NCBI GenBank assembly: GCA_037447655.1
Contig: JBBHKE010001453.1
Span: 1 to 64,000, forward strand
DNA length: 64,000 nucleotides
From: Zygnema cylindricum
Taxonomy: Eukaryota; Streptophyta; Zygnematophyceae; Zygnematales; Zygnemataceae
Direction of reading: 5' to 3'
The notes beneath the pieces were generated by a model. That model did not search any database. It was not told the origin of the DNA and worked only from the letters and a program-made list of their open reading frames with translations. Positions 53,561-64,000 of this stretch are shown here, in pieces. How positions within the stretch are numbered: the stretch's first letter is position 1; each line of letters starts with the position of its first letter. The position numbers and the translations under genes are program-made.

Positions 53561-54470
53561 CATAAGTGGTTGGGACATGTGTATTTGGATAGATTGAGGG
53601 AAATGAAAAAACTGGTTGTAGTGGAAGGGATTCACTTTGGGAATAATGAAGTGATAGATGATTGTATGGCTGTGCACAAGGTAAGGCTCACAGATTGCCC
53701 TTTCCCAAATCTGCGACACATAGAGGGGAAAAGGTGTTATATATGGTACACACTGATATATGGCGACCGTCCAAAGTAACTTGGCTAGGAGGGAAAATAT
53801 ATATTCCAACCATAACCGATGACTGGTCTAGATAATCCAGAGTTCACTTCCTCAAAAGTAAGCTTGAAGCACCGATTATTTTAAAGAAAATAAAGCTCGG
53901 AGTGAGAAGTTGCATGGAACCCCTACTACGAGAGTTCAAAATGATAATGGGGGGGAGTACACATCTAATCAGTTTGAGGATTTGATGAGAGATGAGGGAG
54001 TACAACATCAAAAGACAGTCCATGAGTATCCTGAAAAAAATGGTGTAGTTGAAAGACTAAATAGAACACTAGGTGATAGTGCCCGAAGCATGCTAACAGA
54101 TAAGAAAATAGGAAAATGCTTCTGAGCTGAAGCTATGAACTGTGCAAATTACAACAAGAATAAAGTTTTTACGTTAGCTATAAAAGGCAAAACACCTTAT
54201 GAGAGATGGGTTGGGAGGAAGCTGGATGTATCTCATCTAAAAGTATTTGTGAGTCAAGTGTATAGTCTGAATTTTGACCGAATGGATCGGAAACTAGATG
54301 CTAAGGGAAAGCCAAGGTATCTAGTGGAATATGATGATGATGTCAATGGATAACGAGTGTATGATCTCGGGAAGAAAAATATCATAATGGTTAAACACCT
54401 AGTTATCATGGATGAAGGGAAGTCGATAGATCCCTTGAAATACTCTTAGACAATTAGAATTAGATTTGAC
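53561..54470 (+). pseudogene. copia integrase (element F)
   Basis: HKWLGHVYLDRL with a mutated zinc domain, DIW-like first motif near 53755, NDNGGEYTSNQFED (second Asp) and PEKNGVVERLNRT (third acidic residue), then a TGA, MNCANYNKNKV, TPYERWVGRKLDVSHLKVF and YDDDVNG. Several stops and shifts. Confidence 0.85.
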
Positions 54471-55690
54471 TTAGAGAATGAGCAAGAGTTATATTTTCCT
54501 GAAAGGAATGCCAGTCATCAGATTCTTGCAAATTCGAAGGAAACTCAGATCGAGGAGGAGACTCCGATGAATCCGCAAGCTCCGGTACCGTCTGAGGATA
54601 TGAAGAAAGAGGAAGAAGGGCCAATTCCTATAGATGGGAGAGCAGATGACACGGTTTGGAAAAACCCGAGATTTCCCTCCATTCCAACTTTTGAATTTGA
54701 GGAAGGATGAAGGAGCACCAAGAGGCTGCAAGAAAAACATGCAGCTCACAAGGTAACAAAGCTGTCACATCTTGATGAGAGCCTCAAACTTACTCAGAGG
54801 TAGTGAACAGTCCAGAAACTATAGATGGATTAGGGCATTAATGATGAGATGGCTTCCATTATAGAAGTTAATACATAGGAGTTAGTGGACTATCCTCCAA
54901 ACAAAAAGCCGATTGGGTGCAAATGGGTGTTTAAGCTGAAACTGAACTCAGATAATACCATTGAGAGGTACAAAGCTAGATTGGTAACAAATGGTTATAC
55001 CCTAAAAGAGGGGATTGACTATGAAAAGACCTTTGTGCTGGCTGTACGTTTTCCCTTCGTAAGGATTCTCCTCAGTCTAGCGGCAGCGGTAGATATGGAG
55101 ATCCATCTCATGGACATTAAAGTGGCCTTCCTCAATGGTGAGTTAGAGGAAGAGATTTTTATGAGGCAATCGGAAGACTTTGTGGAGGAAAGAGAGGAGA
55201 GTAAAGTTTGCAGACTTATTAAGTCTTTGTATGGATTGAAACAGGCTCCCAAGCAATGGAACAAAAAACTATATGAATTTTTAACCGATTTGGGATATGT
55301 TAGAATTAGCTCTAACCACTCTATTTATATTTTTGAGGATGAGGATGGGGTCATTTTATTTCCATCTATGTAGATGATTTGCTGGTATTGAGTTAGTCCA
55401 TGGAAAAGATTAATAAGTTAAAGAAAGATTTCAGAAGCAAATTTGACATGAAGGATTTAGGGGAGGCAAGATATATCTTAGGAATTCATATGGAAAGAGA
55501 TAAAGAAAAAATAGTAATCATATTAACTCAAAAAAATGCGGTTGGAAACATGTGGAAAAAAAACAATTCTTTTTGAGGGATAACGCAAATAGCTGTACCA
55601 CTCCCATGGACTTGAAGAAAGTAAATGATGAGAGTGTAGAAGGAGGTATGATCATTCTTGACGAAGAAAAGAGCCCAAAAGAGAGAAAGG
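54471..55690 (+). pseudogene. copia reverse transcriptase, truncated (element F)
   Basis: 163-codon open piece (54885-55373): [49 protein letters not shown] and ISSNHSIYIFEDEDGV. Then YVDDL is readable after a frameshift (STYVDDLLVLS-like at 55365), KDLGEARYILG and LTQKNAVGN. It ends abruptly at about 55690 before RNase H. Confidence 0.85.
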
Positions 55691-56531
55691 TTTTTTGTTT
55701 TGGAAACCTTTAGTCCTTTTATATCTCGTGTGTGAGAAAGAGATTCCTGACTTAGTCGTTTTTGTGTGCAAGCTGATTTGTCGTAGAAAGGTTTCTGGTG
55801 TGGTATGTAAGTCCAAAGGGAGTACACGGGTTGAGTACACTCCATGCACACGTGTCGGTCCGTGGGGAAGTCAAGATTGTGTGTTCCAGATGATGAAAAG
55901 TACACTTTCGTTTGGGGACCGAGTTTACACGTGGAGGTTCACCTTCGGTGATAAAAGAATGCGCGGACGGCGGACGGATTCCGCTGTCATTTTTGGAAGA
56001 GGAATATTTAATGCGCCGTCATTTAAGCGGGCGAACTTTGACCGCTTACTATTTTATTTTAGCGGCTGCTAGTTTTAGGTGGTTGTGAATATTTGTGTAC
56101 GGTTGACGGGGGGGTTTTGTTTTGATAATGTATATTGTACTGGTTGACCAACGGTTTAGACCAGCTGCAGGTTCACTTGTATATATAGGACTTAGAATAT
56201 TTTGGAGTTAGGAATTCCTTGTATGCAAAAACTGCGAAGCAATTTTTTGGGAGTCTTTGAATTTCAGGATCATTGTGATCTTTTGGCAGAGCCTTGTGAA
56301 ATTATGCATGTGATTTCTTTGTTGTATATATTACATTGTGGCAAATTTGCAGACCTAGGGTGTGTCTGGTTTGCTTGGGGCTTCATTGTGAAGTTGGTCT
56401 TTTGTGGGTTTTCTGTGAGAGTTTCCTCTTTGTGTATTGAGTTTCCTCTTTGTGTATTGATTATCATGGCAACTGCCGGTGCTTCTTCTTCTTCTTCTCC
56501 TTCTTCCAGGGCACTTGTTGCCTCAGGACAA
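55691..56531 (+). repeat. 5' LTR of E-like element G (left limit unsure)
   Basis: Noncoding DNA that ends in an LTR-type Gag start (MATAGASSSSSPSSRALVASGQ-like, from ATG 56466) and a degenerate primer site, AGTCACGGGCCCACC at 56534-56548. TATATATAGGAC near 56180 is the promoter candidate. GAGTTTCCTCTTTGTGTATT is repeated in tandem at 56420-56459. It resembles the G 3' LTR only weakly. Confidence 0.6.
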
Positions 56532-57350
56532 TAAGTCACGGGCCCACCCTCACGGATTGCGGTGTTTAATAGGCAAAAATATTTGTATTGGGCGGATTTA
56601 ACTAAGTCTTACCTTAAGCAAGTGAAATTATACGATGTTGTTTCCGGTGTTCTTCCAAATATCGAACCAGATTTTGAAAAGAAAAATGAAGATGCTTTGC
56701 ATGTTCTGAAATTACTCTTGTCAGAAGATTTGAACATGACATATATCAATATCTCTACGACATTTGAAATATGGAAGGCTTTGAGGGAATCTTATATCCT
56801 AGCTAGTGAGTAGAATGAGGATATAACTGTTCAAAATATTTGGGATTATACGTATACCGGGGGGGATATGAACTCATATTGTAATGGCTTGAAACTTATT
56901 TTGTCAAAAAATACATGTTCTTGTGGGAATTTATCCTCCCTATCATCAAGCTATGATTCTAATGAGATGGCTTCCTACTAAATATAAAGGAGCAGCGAAA
57001 CAGTTAAAGAGATTAGAGAAGAAGAAATGGAATATAGTTTTAGCTCAAGTTTATATCTTAAAGGAAGAGGCCACTCAGATAGCATAAAATGATGGACGTT
57101 CATTAGAGAAGAATAAATAGAATATAGTTGTAGCTCAACCTTATATCTTAGAGGAAGAGGCCACTGAGATAGCATAAAATGGTGGACGTTTAGAAGTAGC
57201 TAATAATGCTCAGACATATAAGCCGGCTGGATTCTCCGGAAATAGGAATTTCACCCCTAATCCGAATTATAAGCAATATGATGGGTGTGTCTATTGCTTT
57301 GGTCAAGGTCATGTCTTCCGGCTGTGTCCAACATTTATAAAAGCGTGTGA
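56466..57350 (+). pseudogene. Gag of E-like element G
   Basis: Starts in the LTR at 56466, has a TAA near 56532, then VFNRQKYLYWADLTKSYLK, FEIWKALRESYILASE, IWDYTYTGGDMNSYCNGL and LMRWLPTKYKG-like, with stops and shifts. It ends with a CCHC knuckle CVYCFGQGHVFRLC at about 57289. Closest in this window to the Gag of element E. A unit of about 88 bp is tandemly repeated (about 57013-57100 and 57101-57190). Confidence 0.8.
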
Positions 57351-57966
57351 AACATGATTTTATCGTGCTGGGTCGAAAGTGCGGTTTCACGAATTACAAA
57401 ACAAAACGACGTCGAATTTAAACGGACGCGATTAAGTTATGACTTCCAATCGGATGGCTCACTGTGGAGCCGAACCTCAAAAGTGGTTATTTGGCGGTTT
57501 GAGAGCCAAAAGCGGCAAATGACACATGGAAAGCCATAATTGGACAGCGGATATTAAAAGGGGAGCAACTACTGCTCATGAACTAACACGCGTCAGCGGA
57601 GCGACTATGCCGTAATATGAATGTACAAGAAGTAGAGCCGTACGTGTACCTTCTCGTACCTGACAATCATTTGATTTGCTAGGTACAATAGTGGTAGGTT
57701 CAGACCAGGAGCTTAGGTCTTAGAAAACTTTAGGTAACCGCCTCTCTCCCAGAGTGCATCTACATTTATAAGCCATATTTGATCAACCATAACTTAATGC
57801 TCAGGTGAACAATTTCAATGATTCTTTTCCATGTCGACTCAAGAAAGTTCAAGTTACATATGCGTGTAGTCGGTCAGAGTTTTTGCATGCCGGTGTGGCA
57901 CTTATTGTCCTAGAGGCTTCATATAAGTTGGACATATTGTGGACCAATGGAGGTCACAGAATTACA
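57351..57966 (+). repeat. LTR of A-like element H (truncated at 5' side)
   Basis: The end GAGGTCACAGAATTACA and the upstream GCTTCATATAAGTTGGACAT match the LTR end of element A read in sense. It also shares CCGCCAAA-type blocks with the left A LTR. The left border with G gag is a truncation, not a TG end. Confidence 0.7.
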
Positions 57967-58915
57967 GGTTACGGTCCCACCCTCTAGGAATTCCATTTTC
58001 AACGGAACAGGTTCATATTTTGGGAAACCATAATGAGGGGTGCATTGTTTGATAAACGGCTATGGGGCATAATGAGTGGTCGTGTGCATCGGCCAACTGC
58101 AAAATTGGGAGTTCCACCATGGTTTAGAGGATCTCAATTCACAGGAGGATCTGCGAAGGCAGAGGTGGTAGAGGATGTAAGAGAAAGCATTATGCTAGAC
58201 AAAAGGAAGGAGAAGGGGAAGGAGAAGGGGAAGGAGAAACTCACACTGATAGCTACTGGATTGGTTCCGGTAGTAGATGTTCAAAAAACAGAGGCAAATG
58301 ATACTGAAATCTGAGATTTCAACAACACCATGGCGACTTATTTGATTCTCGGTTGTCTCACTAAAGTAGTTGCTACACCTCATCTTCATGTGGACAAGGC
58401 AGACGAGTTGTGGGAGGCTCTTGTCAACATTTACAAGAGTGGTACGATTCAGCAGTAGAAGCTGGCAGATAGAAGGTACAAACATATGTGTACAAAGGGG
58501 GAAAGATGTTAGACTTTTGTAATGACTTGACCGGGTTAATCATGGAGTTAGAGAGTGTAGGAAAAAGGGAGAACGTGAAAGAGAAGGTGAATACTTTGTT
58601 GATGAATCTCTAAGATGATTATGAAAACATTTTAACAGGGTTCAAGCTTTGCCAAATCATGAATGGATCTGCAACTTTGTTGTGTGGATGATTTTTGTTC
58701 GCGAAAGCACAATTGAGATTCGAAAGAAGGAAAGAGCGTTCAATGAGGGAAAAAGGATTCCAAGAAATCTTATGGAAACTTTGGTGGAGAAGGAAGAGGA
58801 AACCAATCAGACGGACCTGGACTGAGGCCTCCACAGGGGCTCTATCACTTTTGTAAGAAGACGGGACATTATATGGCGGAGTGTGTAGTTTTGAAAGCTT
58901 TAGTCCTCACTAAGC
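57947..58915 (+). pseudogene. copia Gag of element H
   Basis: ATG at 57947 inside the LTR; the primer site is decayed (GGTTACGGTCCCACC, 57967-57981). Gag phrases follow: LFDKRLWGIMSGRV, DELWEALVNIYKSGTIQQ, DFCNDLTGLIMELE and the zinc knuckle HFCKKTGHYMAEC, whose first Cys is Tyr. Several frameshifts and stops; no pol. An internal GGAGAAGGGGAAGGAGAAG repeat lies near 58210. Confidence 0.78.
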
Positions 58916-58930
58916 CTCCTATGTGAGGGG

Positions 58931-59765
58931 AGTGTCTTCCCGGTACTTAGTTTATTTTGTGGAAGTTTGGTTCAGTATGTACCAGAATTAGTGTGACACT
59001 AAATATTGAGGGAGTACACACTGTATCATATTCGCGAGACACGCGTCAGAAAACTAAGGTGAGACGCTTCGCAAGATTTGGTTCTACGACTCGGATTCAC
59101 CGGCATACCGAGGTGCCACACAAAGTTTCATCTTGGATGAAACTACTGAAAGATGGACGGCTGAGATTTCTTGCCGATGGACGCTGGTCTACTGGGACAA
59201 CGTCTACTATGATCTGAAGTGTTTTCTATAGAATAGTGTGACAATACATATACATGTTTTTTACATGAGCGTGTTTTGTTTGATTTGTAATTCAGTACAA
59301 ATTCATCTTTTTATGACATACCTTGAAATATTCAGTAATCCTCTTAGTCCTGGTAGATATTATTTGATGCATGGCAGATATGCCTCCTTAGCTTAGTCAC
59401 AATAGTGTATGTTTTCTAGCTCTTAGAAAAATAGATCTTTTAGGTATAAGAGTAGGACTTAGCCATTTCAGAAGTAGGAACTTATTGTATCAAATTATGT
59501 TTTTAGCATTTTGATATCTTTTGACTGAGAGTTCTCTCAAATCTGTTTGCAGATTTTTGTGTTAATTTGCACATGTGTTCCTCCTTATATTATCTACATT
59601 TTGTCAAATTTGTAGGCCATTTGGTTGCCTAATTTGTCTTTGGCTATGTTCCAAAGTTGTATGTTTTTGTGATCATCTGTGAGAGCTTCTTGTTTGTTTT
59701 AATTATGTGATGACTACTCCTGCTACATCTTCATCTTCAGTAGGTGTAGTATCCACAGAACAACA
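58931..59765 (+). repeat. 3' LTR of E-like element G
   Basis: Preceded by ATGTGAGGGGAG, a polypurine tract. Starts TGTCTTCCCGG and ends CAGAACAACA. The last part encodes an E-type Gag start (MTTPATSSSSVG). 59026-59335 is identical by eye to 63247-63552, whereas the rest differs clearly. Confidence 0.75.
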
Positions 59766-60650
59766 AACCCTAGGAATGCATGCAAGCTAGTAAAATTAGT
59801 TGGGGCCGGTAGTTTACTAATCGCTTCCACTTTGACTTCTAGTGGAGTAATTCCCTTGGATGAGATAAAATGCCCAAGATATGGTACCCCTTCGACCCCG
59901 AAGGTGCATTTGGCATGATGACATTTGAGTCCTACCTTTTTTAATTCCTTCAATACCCACTCTATATGCACTGCATGTTCCTCTATAGAGGCTGAAGCGA
60001 TGATTAAATCGTTGATATAGCAACGGGCAAACTTAAATCCCCAAGATAGGGTCCACGACTTTCTGGAATACTGCCGTTGCATTTTTCAGACCAAAGGGCA
60101 TAACTGCCCATTCCCAATGTTCGTTATTTCCCAAAAATGCAGTCTTGTATGTGTCTTTTTTCTCTATTTCGATTTGGTTAAACCCTTGTCGCAGATCTAG
60201 GATGTCGAAATATTTAGCTCCTCCGACATGATCAAAGATGTCCTCCGCCAAAGGCATTGGATTTTGGTCCTGGATTGTACGTGAATTTAGTTCTCGGTAG
60301 TCCCCGCACATGCGACGTACTGTAGAGATCCCCTCCGCGTCTTTTTTACGAGGCATGACGGTGGGGGTCGCAAAGGTGGAATCGCGCCTCTAAATCAAGC
60401 CTTCCTCTTCTAATTCTACGCATCGTTTCTCCACGAATTCCCATTCAGTTTCTGATAGACTATGCTTGGGCTTGAATATAGCTCTATCATCTTCCAAGTC
60501 AATGGACATTTTGTAAGTGGTGTGTCGATCTAAGACTTTCACGGAGAAAACAAACGCGTCTATATGTCGGTTTATGACTCCATCTAAGAGTTCCTGTTCC
60601 GGTTTTGTTAGTCTTGTTACGAATTTCTATGTCGGTTTTTAGGCATATTG
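59766..60650 (-). pseudogene. Ty3/gypsy reverse transcriptase fragment
   Basis: Minus strand from 60650: KPEQELLDGVI, LSETEWEFVEKRC, MCGDYRELNSRT, PMPLAEDIFDHVGGAKYFD, LDLRQGFNQIEIEKKD and WEWAVMPFGLKNATAVFQ. A frameshift leads to FARCYINDLIIAS, where the YVDD box is YIND. Then comes LGHFISSKGITP, ending in SLHAFLGF at the border with the G LTR. No RNase H or integrase. Belongs to a different order of LTR elements from all the others near it. Confidence 0.9.
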
Positions 60651-61199
60651 ATGGTCATGGCTTCCATTGTCTTTGAAAATGCTAGTTGCTCATGCGCTAT
60701 TAAAGAGTGTCCCAACTCATACTCGACTGGGAGCTGATGCAAATAGTTTATTGCATGATGCCAACTTCTAGATGGAAATGCAACTGTCTAGTGTGGTGAT
60801 ACCAGTACCGATACTTGAGATCTAGCAGCTGTGTATGTTGGAGAGACCACCTCATGTGACTAGGTTGCAAAAATTCTTAAATAGTGTGATCTATGTCAGA
60901 CTTGGCGGAGGAAGGAAAAAGGGAGAGCTGAAAAGTTGTACCCCGAAAGAAGGTGAGGATTTTAGATGCTGTGTATTTCAATGGTATATCCCCACCCCCC
61001 CAGCTGATTGAGACGGATGGTTCTATGCGTATCGACCGGCTGCAAACTACATGCCCAAGACAAATGACAGTGATTAGGGGTCCATGACATGACCAAGTAA
61101 GGTGCAGCGCTGCCGCTTGGTGAGTCCGAGGCAGCAGTGGTACTTGGGATGAAATGTGGAAGGTGTTCTCGTTCTGCAACAGTAGGTTCGTCTAAGCTA
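60651..61199. other. no clear gene; probable decayed gypsy DNA
   Basis: Follows the gypsy RT fragment. A 100-codon frame on the minus strand (60877-61179) has no motif I can assign. Confidence 0.35.
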
Positions 61200-62106
61200 C
61201 TCGTATGAGTATTCTGTGTTCAAAAGAAGTAATTAATAGTTCACTTCTCTATTTTATCTTTACTTTAAAGAAAGAGAGTGAGGATCAAAGGCACGCCATG
61301 GCTGCCGCCATATTTAGAAAGTGGCAGATTTTGAAGTCAATGATATTTTACTAAAACGTTGCCTGAGTCTAGATTTGAACCTGGGTTTGTGAACAAGTAT
61401 GTAGACGTAAGCCTTATCCACTAGGGCGTTATCGAAACGATACACGTGACGGGTTTCAAAGATATATAAACATTAACACGACAGCTAATAAACAACAGAC
61501 TAACGAAAAGGAGCAACTCATGCATGTACGCGAATCTGATCCGTGTAAAATATGTTTTGATCGGACGGCCGGTATTATAGCCGCCACGCGAAGTGAGCCT
61601 TTGGCGTCATTTGGAGATAGCGTCACGCGGTGCCACGTGGGGCAACATTATTTGATACCGGAGAAGATGGGAGGAGGAACCATGGCTCCTGATTTGACAA
61701 GTGTCACTTTGTAGACTATGTCGTACAATGGCCGTACAATAAGTACATCTCCTATTGTACCTTCTTGTACTATATAGTGAACCTATTGGACTAAGGTTTA
61801 GTAGTAGGTAGTCGTGGGTAGGCAGACCAAGACTTAGTGATATTTAGGTACCTCTCTCGAAGAGAGCTTGTAACTATAAAGGTCATCTTTGACAAGCCAT
61901 AACTTACTGCTTAGGGGAGCGAATTCAGTTATTCTTTTTAAATTTGACTCAAGGGAGTCTTGTCCTCACAAGGGTGAGGGTGGTCAAAATATTTGTGTGC
62001 ATGGGTGGCACTTATTCAGTGGGAAATTGGAAAGGGCAAAAATATTATCCTAGAGGCTTTACATAGGCTGCTTATTCGGTGGGTCAATGGAGACCACAGA
62101 ATTTCA
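61200..62106 (+). repeat. 5' LTR of element I (left limit approximate)
   Basis: Ends GACCACAGAATTTCA before the primer site. Contains a TATA-like AACTATAAAGG near 61877. The complement of a tRNA-like stretch with GGTTCAAATC lies near 61370, antisense, as in the other LTRs. It begins in the region of TATGAGTATTCT. Confidence 0.75.
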
Positions 62107-63103
62107 GGTTATGGGCCCACCCTCTAAGGTGCCCATATTTTATGGATCAGACTTTTTGTATTGGGAAATGATGATGGAGTTAGAATTATTTGAGAAGCAT
62201 CTATGGGGCATAGTGTCTGGACAAATTCGATACCCACCTCCACCTGGGTTTGGAGGGACACGTTTTTCTGGCACCTCCGCCTCTACTGTTGGAAGAACAG
62301 CTACCACCATCACCGAGGATGAAGATGAGGAAGGAGAGGAGACTGTCATGGAAGGAGAAAAGGGAGGAGTTGCAACTCAAGTGACACCATTGCCAAAGGC
62401 GATACCGGCAGCAGCACCACCAAAAACGGCGACAAGGGTTCAGACCGAAAGATCCAAGTATGAAAAGTGGAACTACAAAGACAAGATTAATAAGCTCTTA
62501 ATTCTTAATAGTGTAGCAAAGGGCATTGCCATTCCCCTTATGCATGTCAAATCTTCATCTCAGATTTGGATATCACTAGTTAACAAATATAAGAGTGGAT
62601 CATTGCAGCAACAACAGTTGGCGGAAAAAAAATTTGCAGTTTATATTTATAAAGACGAAGGTATTAATAATTATTGCAATGATTTATGAGCGTTATTTGG
62701 AGAGTTAGAGAGTGTAGGTAACTCATGGTCTGAGAGACAAAGAGTGAACACATTAATGATGAAACTACCTAAAGAGTATGAGAATGTCATTAACCGATTG
62801 CAGGACAAAGGAGATAGCAATTGGAATTGGGATGACACAGTGGGAATGATTTTAGTGAAAGAAAGCACCATAGAGCTTAGGAGAGGGAGTCTAAGTGTTA
62901 AAGCATTGTTTGCAAGAGCTGATTTGCGCAAGCGTGATGAGGAGAGAGGGAAAGATCCCTATCGAAACTTTGGTGGAAGAGGACAAGTAGGTGGCAGATT
63001 TGATAGACTGGGGAGAGGAACTTCTCGAGGAGGATTATGTCACTTCTGCAAGAAACCGGAACACTATATGGCAGATTGTGTCAAACTTGCAAACCTCGAC
63101 TGA
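62087..63103 (+). pseudogene. copia Gag of element I, one internal stop
   Basis: ATG at 62087 inside the LTR; METTEFQVMGPPSKVPIF opens the protein. About 338 codons in one frame with a single TGA at 62687-62689 after NYCNDL. Motifs: FEKHLWGIVSGQI, a Thr/Glu-rich hinge, IWISLVNKYKSGSLQQ, LMMKLPKEYENVINRLQ, a basic Gly/Arg stretch and one CCHC knuckle CHFCKKPEHYMADC. It is nearly intact; pol is missing because the element is cut at about 63245 by another LTR. Confidence 0.85.
62107..62121 (+). other. primer-binding site of element I
   Basis: GGTTATGGGCCCACC, perfect match to the sites of A and C and to the plant initiator tRNA-Met anticodon region; encodes Gag residues. Confidence 0.85.
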
Positions 63104-63246
63104 AAGATGGTTAAGGAACTTCAAGGGATGGAGGAAAGAAAGAGGTTTTCGTGACTCAAGTTCATGATGAGGAAGTGGAAGGAAAAACTGAACCAGAAGA
63201 GGAGCTTGAGGAGCTTCTTCTTAACGAAAAACACTGAAAAGCATGT
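63104..63246 (+). pseudogene. remnant of Gag/protease spacer (element I)
   Basis: A short stretch after the zinc knuckle with KEVFVTQV-like and Glu-rich EELEELLLN phrases, the linker seen before protease in the related elements. It stops at the LTR border. Confidence 0.6.
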
Positions 63247-63992
63247 AGATCATATTCGCGAGACACGCGTCAGAAAACTAAGGTGAGACGCTTCGCAAGA
63301 TTTGGTTCTACGACTCGGATTCACCGGCATACCGAGGTGCCACACAAAGTTTCATCTTGGATGAAACTACTGAAAGATGGACGGCTGAGATTTCTTGCCG
63401 ATGGACGCTGGTCTACTGGGACAACGTCTACTATGATCTGAAGTGTTTTCTATAGAATAGTGTGACAATACATATACATGTTTTTTACATGAGCGTGTTT
63501 TGTTTGATTTGTAATTCAGTACAAATTCATCTTTTTATGACATACCTTGATGTATTTTGGTATCCTCTTAGTCTTGGTAGATATGTAATGATGCATGGTT
63601 GGTATGCCTCCTTAGCTTAGTCAGGATAGTAGATGGCTGCTAGCTCTTAGAAAAATATATCTTTTAGGTATAAGAATATGACTTAGCCATTTTAGAAGTA
63701 GGAACTTGTTGTATCAAATATTGCTTTAGCATTTTTCTGATATCCTTTGACTAAGATTTTCTTTCAGATCTGTTTGCAGATTTCTGTGTAAATTTGCACT
63801 TGTGTTCATCTTTGTATTATTTGCATTGTGTCAGATTTGTAGGCCATTTAATTGCTTATTTTGACTTTGGTTGTGTTTCAAAGTTGTATGTTTTTCTGAA
63901 AATGTGTTAGAGCTTCTTGCTTGTCTTATTTATGTGATGACTACTCTTGCCTCATCTTCATCTTCAGTGGGTGTTGTATTCACAGAAAAACA
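63247..63992 (+). repeat. 5' LTR of E-like element J (5' side truncated)
   Basis: Begins at CATATTCGCGAGAC, without the TGTCTTCCC start of the G LTR, and ends CAGAAAAACA followed by GGTTCCGG, the start of a primer-site-like sequence at the window edge. It encodes an E-type Gag start (MTTLASSSSSVG). Its internal part lies beyond the window. Confidence 0.78.
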
Positions 63993-64000
63993 GGTTCCGG

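Larger units (their letters stand above)
45896..55690 (+). mobile_element. Ty1/copia element F, split by element E
   Basis: Plus-strand copia body without LTRs. Gag at 45896-46670, then element E (46671-53001), then protease, integrase and RT up to about 55690, where the frame stops at the SPKER phrase and other DNA begins. The N-terminus of Gag, the end of RT and RNase H are missing. Many stops; an old, dead copy that served as target for E. Confidence 0.88.

Noticed and set aside
60877-61179. Gypsy protease next to the RT fragment
   Set aside because: No DTG/DSG or other retropepsin motif could be seen in the frame.

Overview
The window is repeat-rich intergenic DNA from a plant-type (streptophyte) nuclear genome. 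I saw no ordinary host gene that I could name. The plant assignment rests on two things. The primer-binding sites of the Ty1/copia elements match the anticodon region of plant initiator tRNA-Met (GGTTATGGGCCCACC). A miniature LTR element at 38.3 kb carries the usual plant tRNA-iMet primer site (TGGTATCGGAGCC). Species and clade cannot be read from the sequence.

Layout: 1-5986 is a degenerate minus-strand copia element (A). 5987-11616 holds remnants of a Ty3/gypsy-like element: repeated leader/LTR-like DNA, a gag-like region and a retropepsin-like region. 11617-21846 is minus-strand copia B, with a plus-strand, internally deleted copia C (16337-20550) nested in its gag. The right LTR of B carries a 446-bp palindrome. 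21847-35714 is a DNA-transposon district with two diverged copies (P1, P2) of a pogo-like transposon. In both, a conserved acidic coiled-coil ORF lies in the first intron of the transposase gene. Between them are a hAT-type MITE (28782-29238) and a 289-bp inverted-repeat element. 35715-42189 is minus-strand copia D, interrupted by a miniature LTR element (TRIM) whose LTR encodes a complete tRNA cloverleaf. The right LTR of D is shared with a second truncated copia body (42190-42385).

42386-45895 holds an unknown ORF, a copia integrase scrap and an LTR piece. 45896-55690 is plus-strand copia F, into which the young, intact copia E (46671-53001, one 1388-codon ORF, 1100-bp LTRs with two differences seen, TSD GTGAC) has inserted. 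55691-64000 is a mosaic of E-like and A-like copia fragments (G, H, I, J) and a minus-strand gypsy reverse transcriptase piece.

How the parts work together: only E looks autonomous, since its Gag, protease, integrase, RT and RNase H all keep their catalytic residues. Elements A, C, D, H and I retain the same half-tRNA primer site and a Gag start codon inside the LTR, so Gag is translated through the primer-binding site. The best candidates for something undescribed are the P1/P2 intron-nested gene, the cloverleaf-bearing TRIM, the coding PBS, the antisense tRNA-like blocks in the copia LTRs, and the reverse-transcription-like palindrome in B.
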